The notes under the pieces: generated by a model
Told to the model about the DNA's origin: nothing
Database searches by the model: none
Seen by the model: the letters and a program-made list of their open reading frames with translations, nothing else
Program-made: the position numbers and the translations under genes
Source of the DNA: an uncultured Gammaproteobacteria bacterium
GTDB taxonomy: Bacteria > Pseudomonadota > Gammaproteobacteria > DRJJ01
Reading direction: 5' to 3'
Assembly: GCA_947258795.1 (NCBI GenBank)
Contig: CAMYJU010000011.1
Location: 1-64,000 of the forward strand
Length of the DNA stretch: 64,000 bases
In this document: piece after piece, positions 42,616-51,353 of the stretch
How positions within the stretch are numbered: the stretch's first letter is position 1
How the letters are laid out: each line of letters opens with the position of its first letter

Positions 42616-44106
42616 CAGTATGTTGTCGTCTGTACAGGTTATATACGCATCAACAGGGAACACTACAATACCCGTCCGCGATATCCGGAAGACAGCTCAC
42701 AGGCGTGGCTGTCTGCTGTTATCCTGCTCAGTTTTCTGATCCTGGGTCTGTTCACCGCCTACCAGGAACTGCGCAGCCACCAACAGAACAATATCAAGAC
42801 CGCGCAAATCGTGACCGCCTCGGTCGCCAGGAATATTTCATACCAGTTAAGTGAACTCAGGCGTTCGGTCAGACTGCTGGCACTGGCCAATATTCCATTA
42901 TTACAAAAGCTGCATGCCAATCCGAACAATTCCGTATTGCAAGCGAAGCTCAGGAACATTGTCTCACAACAGTTCCCGCGCTCGTTCGCAGTCACCCTTG
43001 CCGCCAGTAATGGTGAACTACTGCTGGACAATTTCAACGGCAACATTGGCGAGATCTGTATCAGAGACATCAACAGCTTCACCAGCTCCGGCCAGGAACC
43101 ACCCGCTGTCGTTCATCCCAATCCGGATGGTTATCATATCGACATCATGATCCGCGTGATGATAGACCCCGGCACGCCGGCGATCCTGTTTATCAGTTTT
43201 TTTGCGGAACTGTTCAGCCCGTTACTGTCGCAGAACCAGGCGATCGGCCAGCGCTTTCTGATTACCAACAGCAAGCATGGCAAACTGATTGAACTCACAT
43301 CGGGGGGCAGTAGAAAACAACTGGGTAAAGAGGTTTACCTGAACGACAGTGAACATCAGCAAATCATTGCCAGCAGCCCGGTACAGGGCGCGACCTGGAA
43401 TGTGATTGCGCTGCCGCATGGCAATCAGGCCGGTCTGTTCACCGGTGGTGTGTCCAGCAGCCTGCTATGGACCATTGCCTTTATTATCCTGTTCTCCGCA
43501 CTATCTGCGTTTCTGGCATTCCGCAGCCACAGGCAGCAGCGTCGTATGCAGCAGGACCTGGCCAACATCGATGACAACAGCCTGTTCCGGCAGCGTCAGT
43601 GCGCACAACCGCTGCTGGAGATCATGTCCAGGACCGGATCAAAGAGTGGCCTGCACGGGACCATGCATCACTGCCTGTCACATCTTCTAAAACTCAGCCA
43701 CAGCCAACACGGTATGATCCTGGAACGCAGCGGCCAGACCGAACAGGGATACATGGTGCATATCCTCGCATTCCTGCATGCCGATGATATGCTGTCATCG
43801 GCCACGCACCTGAATACGCAGTACTATAGCCCGGACAGCAACTCTGTGATCGGGCATGCACTGACCACCCCTGAAGTCACTTGCGAGGACCAGATAACGG
43901 CGGACAGCAACACCGGACTGCCAAGCGGCTACCCCGACACCGATACCCTGTATGTCAAAACGATCGAGTTTAACGGCGTCATTCTAGGTACGCTGGTACT
44001 GACCAACTGGGAACAGCAAAATGCGGATTCCCTGGAGGATTACAGTGCGATTATCAATTATTGCGCGATGTGCCTGAAATGTCATAAGCAGTCAGGCCAG
44101 GCCTGA
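42616..44106 (+). CDS. Membrane sensor-like protein with uncertain start
   Basis: The frame is open from 42616 but the first canonical start is GTG 42811. The codons before it encode a convincing membrane helix (WLSAVILLSFLILGLFTAY, 42706-42762), so the gene begins upstream: by an unusual start or after an indel; dropping two bases of the TATATA at 42640 would connect ATG 42620. The product has a periplasmic sensor-like domain (about 70-270), a second helix (LLWTIAFIILFSALSAFLAF) and a GAF-like cytoplasmic end (GMILERSGQTEQGYMVHIL, GVILGTLVLTNWEQQ). No kinase or cyclase domain follows. Confidence 0.65.
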   Translation, partial: QYVVVCTGYIRINREHYNTRPRYPEDSSQAWLSAVILLSFLILGLFTAYQELRSHQQNNIKTAQIVTASVARNISYQLSELRRSVRLLALANIPLLQKLHANPNNSVLQAKLRNIVSQQFPRSFAVTLAASNGELLLDNFNGNIGEICIRDINSFTSSGQEPPAVVHPNPDGYHIDIMIRVMIDPGTPAILFISFFAELFSPLLSQNQAIGQRFLITNSKHGKLIELTSGGSRKQLGKEVYLNDSEHQQIIASSPVQGATWNVIALPHGNQAGLFTGGVSSSLLWTIAFIILFSALSAFLAFRSHRQQRRMQQDLANIDDNSLFRQRQCAQPLLEIMSRTGSKSGLHGTMHHCLSHLLKLSHSQHGMILERSGQTEQGYMVHILAFLHADDMLSSATHLNTQYYSPDSNSVIGHALTTPEVTCEDQITADSNTGLPSGYPDTDTLYVKTIEFNGVILGTLVLTNWEQQNADSLEDYSAIINYCAMCLKCHKQSGQA

Positions 44107-44110
44107 TCCA

Positions 44111-47104
44111 TCAGGTGGTCAGTTGCCGGTAGATATCCGAGACCTTTAACGGCAGCTTGCGTACCTCGTCGATGACCGTGTAATTCACAGCACCATACAT
44201 ATGCGGCAAATAGTCAGCCCCTTCTGTGTCAATGGTGATACAGAACGGATGGATACCCATCTGCCGGGCCTCGATCAGCGCCTTGCGTGTATCTTCTATA
44301 CCGTACTCGCCACGATAGCCATCGAAATCATCCGGCTTGCCGTCCGACAGGGTAATCAGCAACTTGGTTCGCGCATCGACATTATCCAGCATCTTGCTCA
44401 GGTGGCGGATGGTCACACCCATTCGCGTGTAGTCCCTGGGCTCGATACCACTGATGCGCATACGTACCTGTTCGTCATAACCCTCTTCAAAACTTTTGAT
44501 ACGATAAAGTTCACAACGCTTGCGTGTCATGCCGGAAAAGCCGTAGATCGCATAGCGGTCACCGAGGATCTCCAGCGCCTCGCATAACAGGATCAGGGAT
44601 TCGCGTTCGGCGTCATTGATCCAACCCTTGGTGGAGCCGCTCATATCGACCATGAACATCACCGCGATATTGCGTTCCAGTTTCTGCTTGCGCGTAAACA
44701 GGCGTTCGGTCATTTCCATGCCGGTCGATACATCCGCGTTGGCCTCGACCAGTGCATCAATATCGATGTCATCACCATAGGGCTGGCGTTTCAGTACACA
44801 GGCCTCGCCTCGCAATATCTCAAAAGTACGACGAATACTGTGGGCCAGCCCCTTGTATTTATCCAGGGTGTCGCTGACAAAATCGGCCGACCGGGTCTTG
44901 CAGTCCAGCTCGCGCAGCACACACCAGTTCTTGCGAAACTGCTGGCGCTTGTAGTCCCATTCGTTGTACAGAAAGGCGCCTTCTTCATGGTAGGTGCCCT
45001 TCCAGACATCCAGCCCGGCCTCGCGCTCATTGTCCTGATCGGCATGGTAGGCACCCGGACCGGCCGCAACCAGGTATTCAGGCGGGATTTCACCCAGATC
45101 CTGGACGATTGAGGCAATCAGGCCGCGCGCCTCGTCCGGCGGCGCGACCGGCTTGCCATCGAGCAACAGTTCGAAAGACCGGTCTCCGTCTTCCTGCTCA
45201 TTGACCACCAGCTCAAACGCCGAACCGTCTGCAGCCGCCTGCTGCTCACCGAACTGGTCCTGCAGACGGTCCAGTTGCGCCAGCATGTTGCGAAAGCGTC
45301 CCTTTTCCCGTTCCAGTCGCGCCTCGGTGATCTTCTCTGCCTGCAGGATGTCCATCTCGCCCTGGAAACACAAAGCAGGTGGTACCGCCAGTGTATACAC
45401 GCTGTCCAGCAGGTCCAGACTGGTTTGCGCGCTGGCCTGCCGGTCGAGCAAGGGTGCGCATAACGCCTGCCAGACGTCAGGGATCAGCGTTTCCCCTGCC
45501 TGTTCCAGCAAGGCCCGCATAGCCCGATACAACCCGGGCAGATCATCTTCGATACGGGTCTGCAGGCGGATGATTTCGAGACGATGATACAACTGTGTCG
45601 CCTTGTCGTAATCATCATAGGTCGACAGCTGCCTACCGGGGTCCATCCGGTAACTGCCATACCAGAGCTGCGCCCACTGAAACACGGCGATCAATTTATA
45701 CAGCTCGAAATTCTGTTCGGTCGTATCAAACCGGTTGATGCGTTCCGGTAAAAACAGGGTTTCCGTATCAGTAAAGCTTTTGTCTGCCGTATCCAGATGC
45801 AGCTTGCGCCCGGCCAGACCACGTACAAACAGTTCCAGCACCACCGCGCATTCACTGAACTCCGCACCGCATTGACCAGCCAGGTGTTGTTCTGCAAACT
45901 GCTGTACATCTTTCAACAGTGCAATCGCGGCATGCAGCCCACGCACATCGTATTCATCAATGGCCTGCAACAGCCATACCCGGGTACCCTGTATGCCTAT
46001 TTCGGAAATGGCCTGATGCGCATATAACGCAAACTGATAGGCCATCTCGGCATTGGTGCGCGCCAGCACATCGACCCAGTGCAACACGAAATCCTGCTGC
46101 TCGCGGTTACTACCGGCCAGCTCCCTTGCCGGCTGGCTGGCGGTACGTCTTGAAGACAGCACCGGTTCCAGCGGCACATCCAGCCGTTCCTCCAGGGCGA
46201 GCGCATTCAGTGGCAGACGCTCACCTTCTACCGACAGCATCTCGTCATCGGTCAGACGCACGGCCATACCGGTCTGCAAGACCCGTCCGTCAACACAACG
46301 TACCGCCAGATCAAGCAATTCGATATCACGGCCCGGCATGGCCCGATACAGCATGTCAGCCAGGCTCTCCGCGTGCCAGCCACTGGCCTGTGGTGACAGC
46401 CACACACCACGATGATGCTCGGCCAGCAGACGTGGCAGGTAGGACACCAGTGGTGCCAGGTCGACCTTGATATCCCAGGAACGATGATGCGGCCCGCGTT
46501 GTATCTGTGGCGGTCTGAGCACAACCAGGTGAAACTTCTGGCCTTCGCGCACCAGGTGCTCGACATAGGCCAGCGGGTCCTCATGTACCCACTCCACCGC
46601 ATCGTCATGAATCAGTGAGCGCGAGCGTTCCAGCAACTCGGCTGACGAATTGACATGCACCACGGACGCACCGGCTGCGCAGGCACTGGCGGTTACACAG
46701 CCGCTGCCGCCAAACAGGACCAGTACGCGCAGATTATCGATATGGTAACAGCCACTCAGGCGCTGCCTGACCCAGTCCGCGCACAACGACTGCTCGGCCT
46801 GAAATCCGGTTCCACCCTTGTTGTCCAGGTCAACCTGGCACTGGCTCTCCGGGTAGTGCAGACGCCAGTTGGCATGCTGCTGCGGCTGACGTGGCCGCCA
46901 CATCCCGGTTGCGCCATTGATCACATGAACCCAGTCAGCCTGCCAGTTCCCATCAGCTGCCGGCTCGCGAATCGAGCGATCCGGGCGGTCTATCGTAAAA
47001 CGGCCCATTTTTTCGAGCACGCGGCCATTGCCAAAATCCAACAGGGCGTAATCGCCCGCGGATTCTGCGACCAGTTGTATGGTTTTAAATCTGCGATGAC
47101 TCAT
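44111..47104 (-). CDS. Fusion of a methyltransferase-like domain to a NorD/CbbO-type VWA protein
   Basis: A 997-residue protein. Residues 1-285 align by eye with RlmI-like SAM methyltransferases: start FKTIQLVAESAGDYALLDFG, motif I VLVLFGGSGCVTASACAAGA (127-146), then VNSSAELL where the family has VDxS, and VVLRPPQIQRGP where it has DPPxFxRGP. Both acidic residues are lost, so the domain is probably not a working methylase. The rest resembles NorD/CbbO, with GTYHEEGAFLYNEWDYKRQQ and a C-terminal VWA domain with MIDAS motif DMSGSTKG (Asp820), later TLSDGKPDD. Such proteins pair with MoxR-type AAA+ ATPases to activate metalloenzymes; the fitting ATPase is at 52946. Confidence 0.85.
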   Translation of the reverse strand: MSHRRFKTIQLVAESAGDYALLDFGNGRVLEKMGRFTIDRPDRSIREPAADGNWQADWVHVINGATGMWRPRQPQQHANWRLHYPESQCQVDLDNKGGTGFQAEQSLCADWVRQRLSGCYHIDNLRVLVLFGGSGCVTASACAAGASVVHVNSSAELLERSRSLIHDDAVEWVHEDPLAYVEHLVREGQKFHLVVLRPPQIQRGPHHRSWDIKVDLAPLVSYLPRLLAEHHRGVWLSPQASGWHAESLADMLYRAMPGRDIELLDLAVRCVDGRVLQTGMAVRLTDDEMLSVEGERLPLNALALEERLDVPLEPVLSSRRTASQPARELAGSNREQQDFVLHWVDVLARTNAEMAYQFALYAHQAISEIGIQGTRVWLLQAIDEYDVRGLHAAIALLKDVQQFAEQHLAGQCGAEFSECAVVLELFVRGLAGRKLHLDTADKSFTDTETLFLPERINRFDTTEQNFELYKLIAVFQWAQLWYGSYRMDPGRQLSTYDDYDKATQLYHRLEIIRLQTRIEDDLPGLYRAMRALLEQAGETLIPDVWQALCAPLLDRQASAQTSLDLLDSVYTLAVPPALCFQGEMDILQAEKITEARLEREKGRFRNMLAQLDRLQDQFGEQQAAADGSAFELVVNEQEDGDRSFELLLDGKPVAPPDEARGLIASIVQDLGEIPPEYLVAAGPGAYHADQDNEREAGLDVWKGTYHEEGAFLYNEWDYKRQQFRKNWCVLRELDCKTRSADFVSDTLDKYKGLAHSIRRTFEILRGEACVLKRQPYGDDIDIDALVEANADVSTGMEMTERLFTRKQKLERNIAVMFMVDMSGSTKGWINDAERESLILLCEALEILGDRYAIYGFSGMTRKRCELYRIKSFEEGYDEQVRMRISGIEPRDYTRMGVTIRHLSKMLDNVDARTKLLITLSDGKPDDFDGYRGEYGIEDTRKALIEARQMGIHPFCITIDTEGADYLPHMYGAVNYTVIDEVRKLPLKVSDIYRQLTT

Positions 47105-47141
47105 AAACCCATTCTATCCGTTTCCTGCCGCTTGTGCTTTA

Positions 47142-47549
47142 ATGGTGTCTGAAATCATGACACAGGGACTGGCCGTGACCGAAACCGAAACCGATACCGA
47201 TACCGATACCGATACCGATATGGACTCCAAAATCGCCGCGCTGCGTGTGGAATTTGTCAACGGCCTGCCCGCGCGTCTCGATACCATCTCCAGCCTGATG
47301 GCCCTGCTCAATGACCAGTCCGAACACCGACATGAACTGTATAGACAGGTACATAGCCTGACCGGTTCGCTGGGCTTGTTTGAATACGCCGAGGCCAGCA
47401 AGACCGCCAGGTCCATGTGTAACCTGGTCGAACCGGATATACCACTGGACGATGTACTGTATTCGCAGGATGAGCTGAACCGATTACTGGCGGAGCTGTA
47501 TAGGCAGGTTGAGGAGTTAGTGAGGTCAGGGCAAAAAAAAGCCCTCTGA
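47142..47549 (+). CDS. HPt-domain protein with a Thr-Asp repeat N-terminus
   Basis: About 110-135 residues. The helical part resembles a histidine phosphotransfer domain: ELYRQVHSLTGSLGLFEYAE with candidate phospho-His71, although the family's Lys after it is Thr. The N-terminus, if ATG 47142 is used, carries TETETDTDTDTDTD from a hexanucleotide repeat; ATG 47220 directly after the repeat is an alternative start that skips it. It is divergent from the VWA gene and ends at a terminator before hdrB. Confidence 0.65.
   Translation: MVSEIMTQGLAVTETETDTDTDTDTDMDSKIAALRVEFVNGLPARLDTISSLMALLNDQSEHRHELYRQVHSLTGSLGLFEYAEASKTARSMCNLVEPDIPLDDVLYSQDELNRLLAELYRQVEELVRSGQKKAL
47178..47219 (+). repeat. Hexanucleotide tandem repeat
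   Basis: Two ACCGAA units followed by five perfect ACCGAT units, ending at an ATG. In frame, so copy-number change alters length by two residues per unit without a frameshift. Confidence 0.95.
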
Positions 47550-47556
47550 CGAGGGC
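47540..47556. terminator. Bidirectional terminator between HPt gene and hdrB
   Basis: GCCCTC-TGACG-AGGGC hairpin with TTTTAA on the plus side and an A8 run on the other, which reads as T8 for transcripts from hdrB. It serves both converging units. Confidence 0.85.
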
Positions 47557-47583
47557 CTTTTAATACCTGCTGGTTATTGTGTT

Positions 47584-48483
47584 TTATTTTCCAGCTATCT
47601 CCTCCAGCTGTTTGGCCTTTATTATCTGTCCATTTAGCCCAGCTTGTTTTGCATCTTTGCCATATGCTACAGACATCAAAGTACTGTAATACACCACCGG
47701 CATCTTGAACTTGGTGTTGTATTTGGCGTTTATGTGGTCCTGGTAGAGCTCAACGTTGGCCTGACACAGCGGACAGGGGGTAACGATCATATCGGCACCG
47801 CCGTCATAGGCCGCTTCGATAATACCCTTGATCAGCTCATGGGACTTGTCCTGTTCGGAAAAGGCCAGTGCGCCACCACAGCACTGTACCTTCTTTTCGT
47901 AGCTCTCGATCGGCTCGGCACCCATAGTTTCGACCAGTTTGTCCAGGTATTTCGGATTCTCGTATGACTCGCCGTCGATACCGAATGGACGGTTGGTCTG
48001 ACAACCGACATAACCTGCGATCTTGATACCTTCCAGCGGCCTCTTGACGTGCTTACCCAGCTCATCATAGCCGAAGTCCTCGATCAGCACCTCGACCATA
48101 TGCCGAACATTCTGGTCGGCCTTGACGTTGAGTCCGGCGGCCGACAGGGCCTGGTTGGTCTCTTCCATCAGCCCATCGTCTTCATGCAGACGCTCCTGGG
48201 TCTCCTTGGTAGCCAACCAGCAGGCAGCACAGGTGGCAACCACGTCCTGACCGGGGTTGGCCTGTTCGGACAGGGCCAGGTTACGGGCCGACATGGCCAG
48301 GCGCGGCAGCTCACCGCCGCCGGCATAACCGATGGAAGCGGCACAGCAGTTCCAGTCCGGAATTTCGTTGAGCTGGACATCCAGTTCCTCGCACATGGCG
48401 TCCACGGACACCATGTAGTTGGCAGCGGAAGCCCCTTTCTGGGAAGAACAGCCGGGGTAAAAGGAATATTCTTTCTTAGCCAT
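47584..48483 (-). CDS. hdrB: Heterodisulfide reductase-like subunit B
   Basis: A 299-residue protein with two CCG domains: WNCCAASIGY with ATCAACW, and CGGALAFSEQDKSH preceded by VQCC, followed by VTPCPLCQANVEL. In HdrB these cysteines hold the non-cubane 4Fe-4S clusters that reduce heterodisulfides. Start at 48483 is chosen for AGGAG upstream. Last gene of qmoA-qmoB-hdrC-hdrB; HdrCB replaces the membrane subunit QmoC in several sulfur oxidisers and Gram-positive sulfate reducers (family knowledge). Confidence 0.92.
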   Translation of the reverse strand: MAKKEYSFYPGCSSQKGASAANYMVSVDAMCEELDVQLNEIPDWNCCAASIGYAGGGELPRLAMSARNLALSEQANPGQDVVATCAACWLATKETQERLHEDDGLMEETNQALSAAGLNVKADQNVRHMVEVLIEDFGYDELGKHVKRPLEGIKIAGYVGCQTNRPFGIDGESYENPKYLDKLVETMGAEPIESYEKKVQCCGGALAFSEQDKSHELIKGIIEAAYDGGADMIVTPCPLCQANVELYQDHINAKYNTKFKMPVVYYSTLMSVAYGKDAKQAGLNGQIIKAKQLEEIAGK

Positions 48484-48496
48484 TAATCTGTTCTCC

Positions 48497-49123
48497 TCAA
48501 CCTTCAAACTTCTTAATCTTGGCTTCTTCTATTTCTTTGGCCTTTTCGATGATTGCCTGCATGCCGGACTTGTCTTTCACGGTATGACCACCGAAAAACT
48601 CCATCGGGTTCAGGCGCTTGGCCTTGTACATACCCAGGCCAACAGCCTGCATCTTCAGCGAGGTCTTGATACCTTCAGCAATACCGTTCATGAAATACAC
48701 ACCCAGACTCAGCTTGAGTTCATTAACGCGACCGTTCTTGACAATGTTGTCCCAGAACTTATGGGCAAACTTCATCGTCGGTTGCTCCTTGGGCGCCATA
48801 CCCAGACGGTCGGCGTAATGGGCCAGACCATGCATGATGTGGGTAATCGGCAGGCCACGCGGACAGCGCACGATACAGTTGTAGCAAGAGGTACACATCC
48901 ACATGGAGCTGGAGGTCAGCACCTCTTCGCGCTTGCCGGCACGAATCATCATGAACAGTTCCTGTGGCGGGTGATCCCAGTGCGGACCGAACGGGCAGGA
49001 ACCCGAGCACACACCGCACTGCATGCACATCTTGACCCATTCACCCTCTTCCACGTTCGCAGTCACTTCCTTGAGGAAGTTGTTGCGATATTTTTCGATC
49101 ATTTCGGTATTCAGATTACTCAT
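48497..49123 (-). CDS. hdrC: Heterodisulfide reductase-like subunit C
   Basis: A 208-residue iron-sulfur protein with two classical 4Fe-4S motifs: CMQCGVCSGSCPFGPHWD and CTSCYNCIVRCPRGLP, the HdrC pattern, followed by a helical domain. It links QmoAB electrons to HdrB. Ten bases separate it from qmoB and 13 from hdrB, a tight operon. Confidence 0.92.
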   Translation of the reverse strand: MSNLNTEMIEKYRNNFLKEVTANVEEGEWVKMCMQCGVCSGSCPFGPHWDHPPQELFMMIRAGKREEVLTSSSMWMCTSCYNCIVRCPRGLPITHIMHGLAHYADRLGMAPKEQPTMKFAHKFWDNIVKNGRVNELKLSLGVYFMNGIAEGIKTSLKMQAVGLGMYKAKRLNPMEFFGGHTVKDKSGMQAIIEKAKEIEEAKIKKFEG

Positions 49124-49133
49124 GTCTGGATCC

Positions 49134-51350
49134 TCAGAACTTGAATGGGCTCATGCCGATCTTCTCGATCGTTTCAGCCATGTCGTTGATCAGTTGTGGT
49201 GCGCGTTCAATATCGGTGATCGCGACCTCGTAGGTAGCAACACGCTCCGGCTCCAGGCTCAGTGACTGCAGGGTATCGTCGACCTTGCTCATACGAACAT
49301 TGGCAATCTCGGAGCCCTTGACGAAGTGACACTGGTAGTTCTCGCCCTTCTGGCAGCCCATCAGTACAACACCGTCATAGCCGCTGTTCAGCGCGTCAGT
49401 TACCCAGATCAGGTTGGTCGAACCCAGGCAGCGAATCGGTATCACACGTGCAAAGGCACTATATTCGTTACCTTTCATCGCCGCCATATCCAGTGCGGGG
49501 TAGGCATCGTTTTCACAGGCCAGTACCAGGATACGCGGTTTTTCGTCGAACTCATCAGGCATTTCGACGTTCTTGATCTGGTTGCCGACGGTATCGACCG
49601 AGTAGTTCTCGAACGAGATCACACGTACCGGGCAGGCACCCATACAGGTACCACAACGACGGCAGCGGGCCTCGTTGAACAGCGGATAACGTTCCTCGTC
49701 CTCGTCGATCGCACCGAACGGGCATTCGACCGTACAACGTTTACACTGGGTACAACCTTCCTTACGGAAAGACGGGAAACTCAGGTCACCGGAACGTGGA
49801 TGTGCCGCACGACCCAGATCGGCATTTTCAGCTGCCTGGATGGCCTTCAGCGCGGCACCGGTGGCATCTTCCTTGGCCTGCAACATATCCATTGGACGGC
49901 GAACAGGACCGGCGGCGTAGATACCGGTACGGCGTGTTTCATACGGGAAACAGATAAAGTGTGAATCATTGAAGCCGTGGCGCAACTGCGGCACATCCTT
50001 ACCCTGGCGATAATCCATGTTAAGGATGGAATCAACGCTGACCTCCCACTGGCCAGGCTCGTCCTGTGGTACTTCATCAATATCAACACCGGCGTTGGCA
50101 ACCTGTCCGGTTGCCAGTACCACCAGGTCGGCATCGGCTGTGGTTTCCTCGTCGAGGATCAGGTCCTTGAACTTGACCGTGCAACCACCACCGCTGTCAG
50201 TCACTTCCGAGGCGATACCCTTGGTAAAAATAACGCCCTTGTCCTGGCCACTACGATAGAAGTCCTCACCACCGGCACCCGGGGTGCGCAGGTCGCTAAA
50301 CATCACCGTGGTATCGATATCAGGATTGTTGTCCTTGAAGTACATCGCCTGCTTGATCGAGGTCAGGCAGCAGTGGCCTGAGCAGTATGGCAAGTGGCCC
50401 TCTTCCTCACTACGCTGACCAGCGCACTGGATGAAGACCACGCTCTGTACTTCCTTGCCATCGGCGTTCTTGATCGGGCCGCCGTTGGCTTCAAGCGCCA
50501 TCGCATCCAGCTCGGCCTGGGTAACGACATTCTTGCTCTTGCCGTAACCGAGGTGCGGTAACTGGTTGGCATCATATTCGGTGTAACCGGAAGTCTGGAT
50601 GATCGCACCAAAGTTCTCGGTGGTCGTTGAACCGGACTCGGTAGTGATATCGGCCGAGAAGCGACCCGGCGCACCACTGGTCTTGGTGATCGTGCTGTTC
50701 AGGTGAACCTCGATCTTGTCGCTGGCTTCAACTGCTGCGATCAGTTCTGCCACCCCGGTATCTTCCGGGTCTGCGTATGGGGTATGCTCTGGAATACGCT
50801 TCCAGGCCTTCGCCGCAGCACCACCCAGTGAACCGGTTTTCTCAACCAGGGTTGATGCATAGCCGGCCTTGGCCGCTTCGACTGCAGCAGTCATACCGGA
50901 TACACCACCACCGACGACCAGCAGGTTCTTGCGACCTTCGGACTGACCGCTGGTTTGAGGAATGTTCATCGCGCCGACCTCAAACACCGCCATGCGCGTA
51001 TAGTCTTCGGCCATTTCCTGGGTGGTTTCCTGCGCTTCATCGGTGTCCGGACGCACCCAGAGTACACCTTCACGGATGTTGCCACGTGTGATGGCAACGT
51101 TTTCCAGGTTAAAGGCCTCGGTCTTGGCGCGTCGTGAACAGGCGACAATCGCAACATGGTTAACACCGTCGTTGTCGATGTCGTCCTGGATCATCTTGAC
51201 GCCTTCGGCGCTACACAGGAAGTCGTGTTCTTTGGTGACATTGGATTTGCACTCACGCTCGGCAATGGTTGCCATCTGTGAGGTGTTGATACGGTCGCCA
51301 ATGCCACAACCCTTACAGATATAGGTTCCTATTTTCTTTTCGTCTGACAT
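49134..51350 (-). CDS. qmoB: QmoB, FAD/iron-sulfur subunit of the quinone-interacting complex
   Basis: A 738-residue HdrA-like flavoprotein. N-terminal TYICKGCGIGDRIN; FAD-binding VVGGGVSGMTAAVEAAKAGY (about 147-166); two ferredoxin clusters CTQCKRCTVECPFGAID and CRRCGTCMGACPVRVI; C-terminal MvhD-like domain with ACENDAYPALDMAA, RCLGSTNLIWV and CQKGENYQCHF. It receives electrons from AprBA (sulfur oxidation direction) together with QmoA. GGAGGGG precedes the start; three bases after the qmoA stop. Confidence 0.95.
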   Translation of the reverse strand: MSDEKKIGTYICKGCGIGDRINTSQMATIAERECKSNVTKEHDFLCSAEGVKMIQDDIDNDGVNHVAIVACSRRAKTEAFNLENVAITRGNIREGVLWVRPDTDEAQETTQEMAEDYTRMAVFEVGAMNIPQTSGQSEGRKNLLVVGGGVSGMTAAVEAAKAGYASTLVEKTGSLGGAAAKAWKRIPEHTPYADPEDTGVAELIAAVEASDKIEVHLNSTITKTSGAPGRFSADITTESGSTTTENFGAIIQTSGYTEYDANQLPHLGYGKSKNVVTQAELDAMALEANGGPIKNADGKEVQSVVFIQCAGQRSEEEGHLPYCSGHCCLTSIKQAMYFKDNNPDIDTTVMFSDLRTPGAGGEDFYRSGQDKGVIFTKGIASEVTDSGGGCTVKFKDLILDEETTADADLVVLATGQVANAGVDIDEVPQDEPGQWEVSVDSILNMDYRQGKDVPQLRHGFNDSHFICFPYETRRTGIYAAGPVRRPMDMLQAKEDATGAALKAIQAAENADLGRAAHPRSGDLSFPSFRKEGCTQCKRCTVECPFGAIDEDEERYPLFNEARCRRCGTCMGACPVRVISFENYSVDTVGNQIKNVEMPDEFDEKPRILVLACENDAYPALDMAAMKGNEYSAFARVIPIRCLGSTNLIWVTDALNSGYDGVVLMGCQKGENYQCHFVKGSEIANVRMSKVDDTLQSLSLEPERVATYEVAITDIERAPQLINDMAETIEKIGMSPFKF

Positions 51351-51353
51351 GGC

